A stretch of 26,460 nucleotides of DNA. Source: SURF-13 sp038924245. GTDB taxonomy: Bacteria; Pseudomonadota; Gammaproteobacteria; SURF-13. Made by a program: the position numbers and the translations under genes. Numbering within the stretch: position 1 is the first letter of the stretch; each line of letters starts with the position of its first letter. Location of the stretch: assembly GCA_038924245.1 (NCBI GenBank), contig JBCKVB010000020.1, positions 1-26,460 on the forward strand, written 5' to 3'. Of the stretch, positions 24,061 through 26,460 are shown piece after piece. The notes beneath the pieces are model-generated. The model was not told the DNA's origin and searched no databases. It saw only the letters and a program-made list of their open reading frames with translations.

Positions 24061-24705
24061 TTACAGCCAGTACGCCGTACCCGTCATCACCCCGGCGGCC
24101 AGCGCCATGAGCTTTTTCACCGGCGGCGGCAACTCCGCCGCCCCGGCCTCCACCGCCTGGGTCGCATGCATCGCCTCATCCTCACGCATCGCCTCCAAAA
24201 TCGTGCGGCTCCTGGCGTCTTCCTGGGACAGGCGCGCGCGATGCCCATCGAGATGCCGCACCACCTGGCGCTCGGTCTCGGCGACAAAGCCCAGACTCCA
24301 CTTGTCACCGGCCAGGCCGGAAACCAGTCCAATGGCGAACGACCCGGCATACCACACAGGATTCAACACGCTGGTGCGCCCGCCCAACTCGCGCACGCGC
24401 TGCTCGCACCAGGCCAGATGATCGTTCTCCTCGGCCGCCGCACGCTGCATGTGCGCGCGCACCTCCGGCTTTTCAGCGCTCAGGGCGTGACCGCGATACA
24501 AGGCCTGCGCCGCCACCTCGCCCGCGTGATTGACGCGCATCAGGCGCGCCGCCCCGGCCTTTTGCTGTGCATCGAGCGCCGCATCACTTAAGTCCGCCGC
24601 AGGCGTGGGCCGTTGCGCGGACGCGGGCGCGCACACGGTGTGCAACGCCTCATCCAGCCCCATCAAAACCCGGTCGGCCAGACTATAGGAACGAATGGTC
24701 ATCAT
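24061..24705 (-). CDS. coq7: Demethoxyubiquinone hydroxylase Coq7
   Basis: A 214-residue diiron hydroxylase that catalyses a late ring hydroxylation in ubiquinone synthesis, at the inner membrane. Four-helix-bundle iron ligands lie in MRVNHAGEVAAQALYRGH, AAAEENDHLAWCEQRV, VAETERQVVRHLDGH and MREDEAMHATQAVEAG, giving the E...ExxH pairs. A hydrophobic stretch (VWYAGSFAIGLVSGLAGDKW) could dip into the membrane. I take the ATG at 24705; a second ATG follows at once and a TTG precedes it. It converges with speD, six bases apart. Confidence 0.97.
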   Translation of the reverse strand: MMTIRSYSLADRVLMGLDEALHTVCAPASAQRPTPAADLSDAALDAQQKAGAARLMRVNHAGEVAAQALYRGHALSAEKPEVRAHMQRAAAEENDHLAWCEQRVRELGGRTSVLNPVWYAGSFAIGLVSGLAGDKWSLGFVAETERQVVRHLDGHRARLSQEDARSRTILEAMREDEAMHATQAVEAGAAELPPPVKKLMALAAGVMTGTAYWL

Positions 24706-24742
24706 CAAAGTATCGCGCGACGCGGAGCCATGCGCAAGCGGC

Positions 24743-24748
24743 TATAAT
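24743..24748 (+). promoter_or_regulatory. Candidate -10 element before the ferredoxin gene
   Basis: TATAAT matches the sigma-70 -10 consensus exactly, 25 bases before the ATG at 24773. The expected -35 position carries no clear TTGACA-like sequence. The site lies in the 67-bp divergent gap with coq7, whose start is at 24705. Confidence 0.4.
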
Positions 24749-24772
24749 AGTGTGCTTCGAGTATGATGAACT

Positions 24773-25087
24773 ATGAGCGAACCCTATTACCGCCACCACG
24801 TCTTCTTCTGCACCAACCAGCGCGAGGGAGGTAAAACCTGCTGCAACAACTGCGGCGCGACGGCGATGCGCGACTACGCCAAGGAACGCACCAAGAGCTT
24901 AGGGCTAGCGGGACCGGGCCAGACCCGCATCAACAACGCCGGCTGCCTGGATCGCTGCGAGCAGGGGCCGGTGATCGTGGTCTATCCCGAAGGCGTGTGG
25001 TACACCTATGTGGATCAGGAAGACATAGACGAGATCATCGAACAACACCTGCGCCACGGCCGCATCGTGGAGCGGCTGCGCATTTAA
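24773..25087 (+). CDS. Thioredoxin-like [2Fe-2S] ferredoxin
   Basis: A 104-residue protein with the thioredoxin-like ferredoxin pattern: a first Cys in HHVFFCTNQREGGKTCC, then a pair in INNAGCLDRCEQGP, giving the four cluster ligands; the C-terminal part VIVVYPEGVWYTYVD is the usual final strands. Such ferredoxins carry one [2Fe-2S] cluster and are found near hydrogenases, nitrogenases and other redox systems, but here no redox partner is adjacent. Six bases separate it from the ABC ATPase gene. Confidence 0.92.
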   Translation: MSEPYYRHHVFFCTNQREGGKTCCNNCGATAMRDYAKERTKSLGLAGPGQTRINNAGCLDRCEQGPVIVVYPEGVWYTYVDQEDIDEIIEQHLRHGRIVERLRI

Positions 25088-25093
25088 AATCGC

Positions 25094-26020
25094 ATGACTC
25101 AAACCGCCGCGTCCGCCGTTATCGCGCGTGGGCTGCGTAAAATCTATGGCGGCGTGCCCGTCGTAGACAACATAGACCTCGACCTCCCCTCCGGACAATG
25201 CTTCGGTCTGCTCGGCCCGAACGGCGCGGGCAAGACTACCACGCTGCGCATGTTGCTCGGCGCCACGCCGCCGGACGGTGGCACGCTCGAAGTACTCGGC
25301 CATCCGATTCCCGCACAGGCGCGTGAGATGCACGCGCGTGTGGGCGTGGTGCCGCAACAGGACAATCTCGACCCCGATTTCACGGTGATTGAAAACCTGC
25401 GCGTCTACGCCAGCTACTTTGGCTTGTCTGGCCCCGTGCTGGAGCGGCGCATCGAGGAAGTGCTCGGCTTCGCGGCGCTGGAAGGCAAGGCGCGGGCGGG
25501 CATCAATACCCTGTCCGGCGGCATGAAGCGCAGGCTCACCCTGGCGCGCGCGCTCATCAACGATCCCGAATTGCTGATTCTCGACGAACCCACCACCGGC
25601 CTCGACCCGCAGGCGCGGCAGATGCTGTGGCAGCGCCTGCGCACGCTGATGGCGCAAGGCAAGACGCTGATCCTCACCACCCACTACATGGAAGAGGCCG
25701 AGCGCCTGTGCCAGCGCATCGCGGTGATGGATCACGGACGCATCCTGGCCGAAGACAGCCCCGCGGGATTGATCGGGCGTCACATCGAACCGCAAGTGGT
25801 CGAGGTATACGGCGCCGGTGTCGAGGCCTGGTTAAACCGTCACGCGCGCGCTCACGTGGAACGCGCCGAGCACATCGGCGAAACGGTGTTCTGTTACGCG
25901 CATGACGTGCGCGCGCTGCTGGATGACCTGATCGCGCGCACCGAGCTGCGCTACATCCACCGCCCGGCCAACCTGGAAGACGTGTTTCTCAAACTCACCG
26001 GGCGCGACCTCAGGGATTAG
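25094..26020 (+). CDS. ABC-2 type exporter ATP-binding protein, NodI/DrrA type
   Basis: A 308-residue ATPase. Motifs: Walker A GPNGAGKTTT, Q-loop VPQQDNLDPDFTV, signature LSGGMKRRLTLARAL, Walker B LLILDEPTTGLD, H-loop LTTHYMEEAERL. The C-terminal RYIHRPANLEDVFLKLTGRDL is typical of NodI-like exporters. It powers the permease encoded two bases downstream. In gammaproteobacteria such NodI/NodJ-like pairs are common and have nothing to do with nodulation; the substrate is unknown. Confidence 0.93.
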   Translation: MTQTAASAVIARGLRKIYGGVPVVDNIDLDLPSGQCFGLLGPNGAGKTTTLRMLLGATPPDGGTLEVLGHPIPAQAREMHARVGVVPQQDNLDPDFTVIENLRVYASYFGLSGPVLERRIEEVLGFAALEGKARAGINTLSGGMKRRLTLARALINDPELLILDEPTTGLDPQARQMLWQRLRTLMAQGKTLILTTHYMEEAERLCQRIAVMDHGRILAEDSPAGLIGRHIEPQVVEVYGAGVEAWLNRHARAHVERAEHIGETVFCYAHDVRALLDDLIARTELRYIHRPANLEDVFLKLTGRDLRD

Positions 26021-26022
26021 TC

Positions 26023-26460
26023 ATGGACTACTCCTTACCCGCTCTAAGCCTGCGTTTTCTTCCCGTCTGGCGGCGCAACTTTCTGGTGTGGCGCAAGCTG
26101 TTTGGGGCCTCCATGCTCGCCAACTTCATCGAGCCGCTACTCTATCTGTTCGCGCTCGGCTTCGGCCTCGGCGTGTTCGTGGGCGAGGTGCAGGGCATGC
26201 CCTACAGCGTGTTCCTCGCCTCCGGCCTGGTGTGCGCGAGCGCCATGAATACCGCCACCTTCGAGGGCCTGTATTCCGCCTACACGCGCATGGCGCACCA
26301 GCAAACCTGGGGCGGCATGCTCGCCACCCCGCTCAGGGTGGACGACATCGTGCTGGGCGAAATACTCTGGGCCGGCACCAAGAGCCTGATCTCGGTCGCG
26401 CCCATCCTCGCGGTCGCGGCGGCGCTGGGGCTGGTGCACGATGCCAACGCCCTGTGGGTG
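26023..26460 (+). CDS. ABC-2 type permease, NodJ-like, 3' end outside the window
   Basis: The first 146 codons are present, starting MDYSLPALSLRFLPVWRRNF. They include a cytoplasmic arm, hydrophobic helices (ANFIEPLLYLFALGFGLGVF; SVFLASGLVCASAMNTAT) and the NodJ-family loop GMLATPLRVDDIVLGEILW. It forms the export channel with the preceding ATPase; the two genes are only two bases apart. The sequence is open to the edge. Confidence 0.93.
   Translation, partial: MDYSLPALSLRFLPVWRRNFLVWRKLFGASMLANFIEPLLYLFALGFGLGVFVGEVQGMPYSVFLASGLVCASAMNTATFEGLYSAYTRMAHQQTWGGMLATPLRVDDIVLGEILWAGTKSLISVAPILAVAAALGLVHDANALWV

Noticed and set aside
24773..26460. Ferredoxin plus NodI/NodJ genes as a new redox-export system
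   Set aside because: Both families are common, the adjacency is the only link and the sequence does not show a shared function.

Overview
The window is GC-rich chromosomal DNA, almost certainly from a gammaproteobacterium. The order trpG-trpD-trpC ... osmC-like, speD, coq7 is the one known from Pseudomonas aeruginosa (PA0649-PA0655). The rpe-gph-trpE order, the E. coli-type SpeD and a Coq7 for ubiquinone synthesis also fit. I cannot name the genus. No rRNA, tRNA, CRISPR array, phage gene or intact transposase was seen.

Layout. (1) 1-1509, minus: a CHASE plus FixL-like PAS membrane sensor, cut by the window edge and carrying a frameshift. (2) 1510-2573: an AT-richer gene graveyard with a CheR fragment, a headless PIN-toxin fragment and a 133-bp inverted-repeat element. 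(3) 2574-4022, minus: a Rieske ferredoxin and a TrpD2-type protein, followed by another inverted-repeat element and an orphan FbpC-like ABC ATPase (plus). (4) 5382-10223, minus: the phosphate system pstS-pstC-pstA-pstB-phoU. There are candidate Pho boxes before both pstS and pstC, a terminator between them, and five back-to-back hairpins between pstA and pstB. (5) 10316-11860: a CDF metal exporter, moaC and a truncated moaD stub. (6) 11922-14429: a REC-PAS-PAS-GGDEF-EAL protein with a degenerate GGDEF motif. (7) 14501-19998: rpe, gph, trpE, trpG, trpD, trpC. (8) 20080-22253: a TetR-fold regulator, a YdjM-like membrane protein, a dead HicB antitoxin and a palindromic repeat, in the place where Pseudomonas has vfr. 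(9) 22250-24705: osmC-like, a VOC protein carrying an in-frame repeat, speD and coq7. (10) 24773-end: a thioredoxin-like ferredoxin and a NodI/NodJ-type ABC exporter.

How the parts work together. The pst operon imports phosphate, and PhoU links transport to PhoR/PhoB signalling; both Pho boxes are read directly from sequence. rpe and gph serve pentose-phosphate and phosphoglycolate metabolism, and trpEGDC makes indole-3-glycerol phosphate. The most unusual feature is the palindromic repeat content: at least six unrelated families in 26 kb with no mobilising enzyme in view. One family is a double hairpin with constant loops TCCC and CGTGG and diverged but still complementary arms. It lies between pstA and pstB and again, as exactly 66 nt in frame, inside a protein-coding gene, recalling the Rickettsia palindromic elements.
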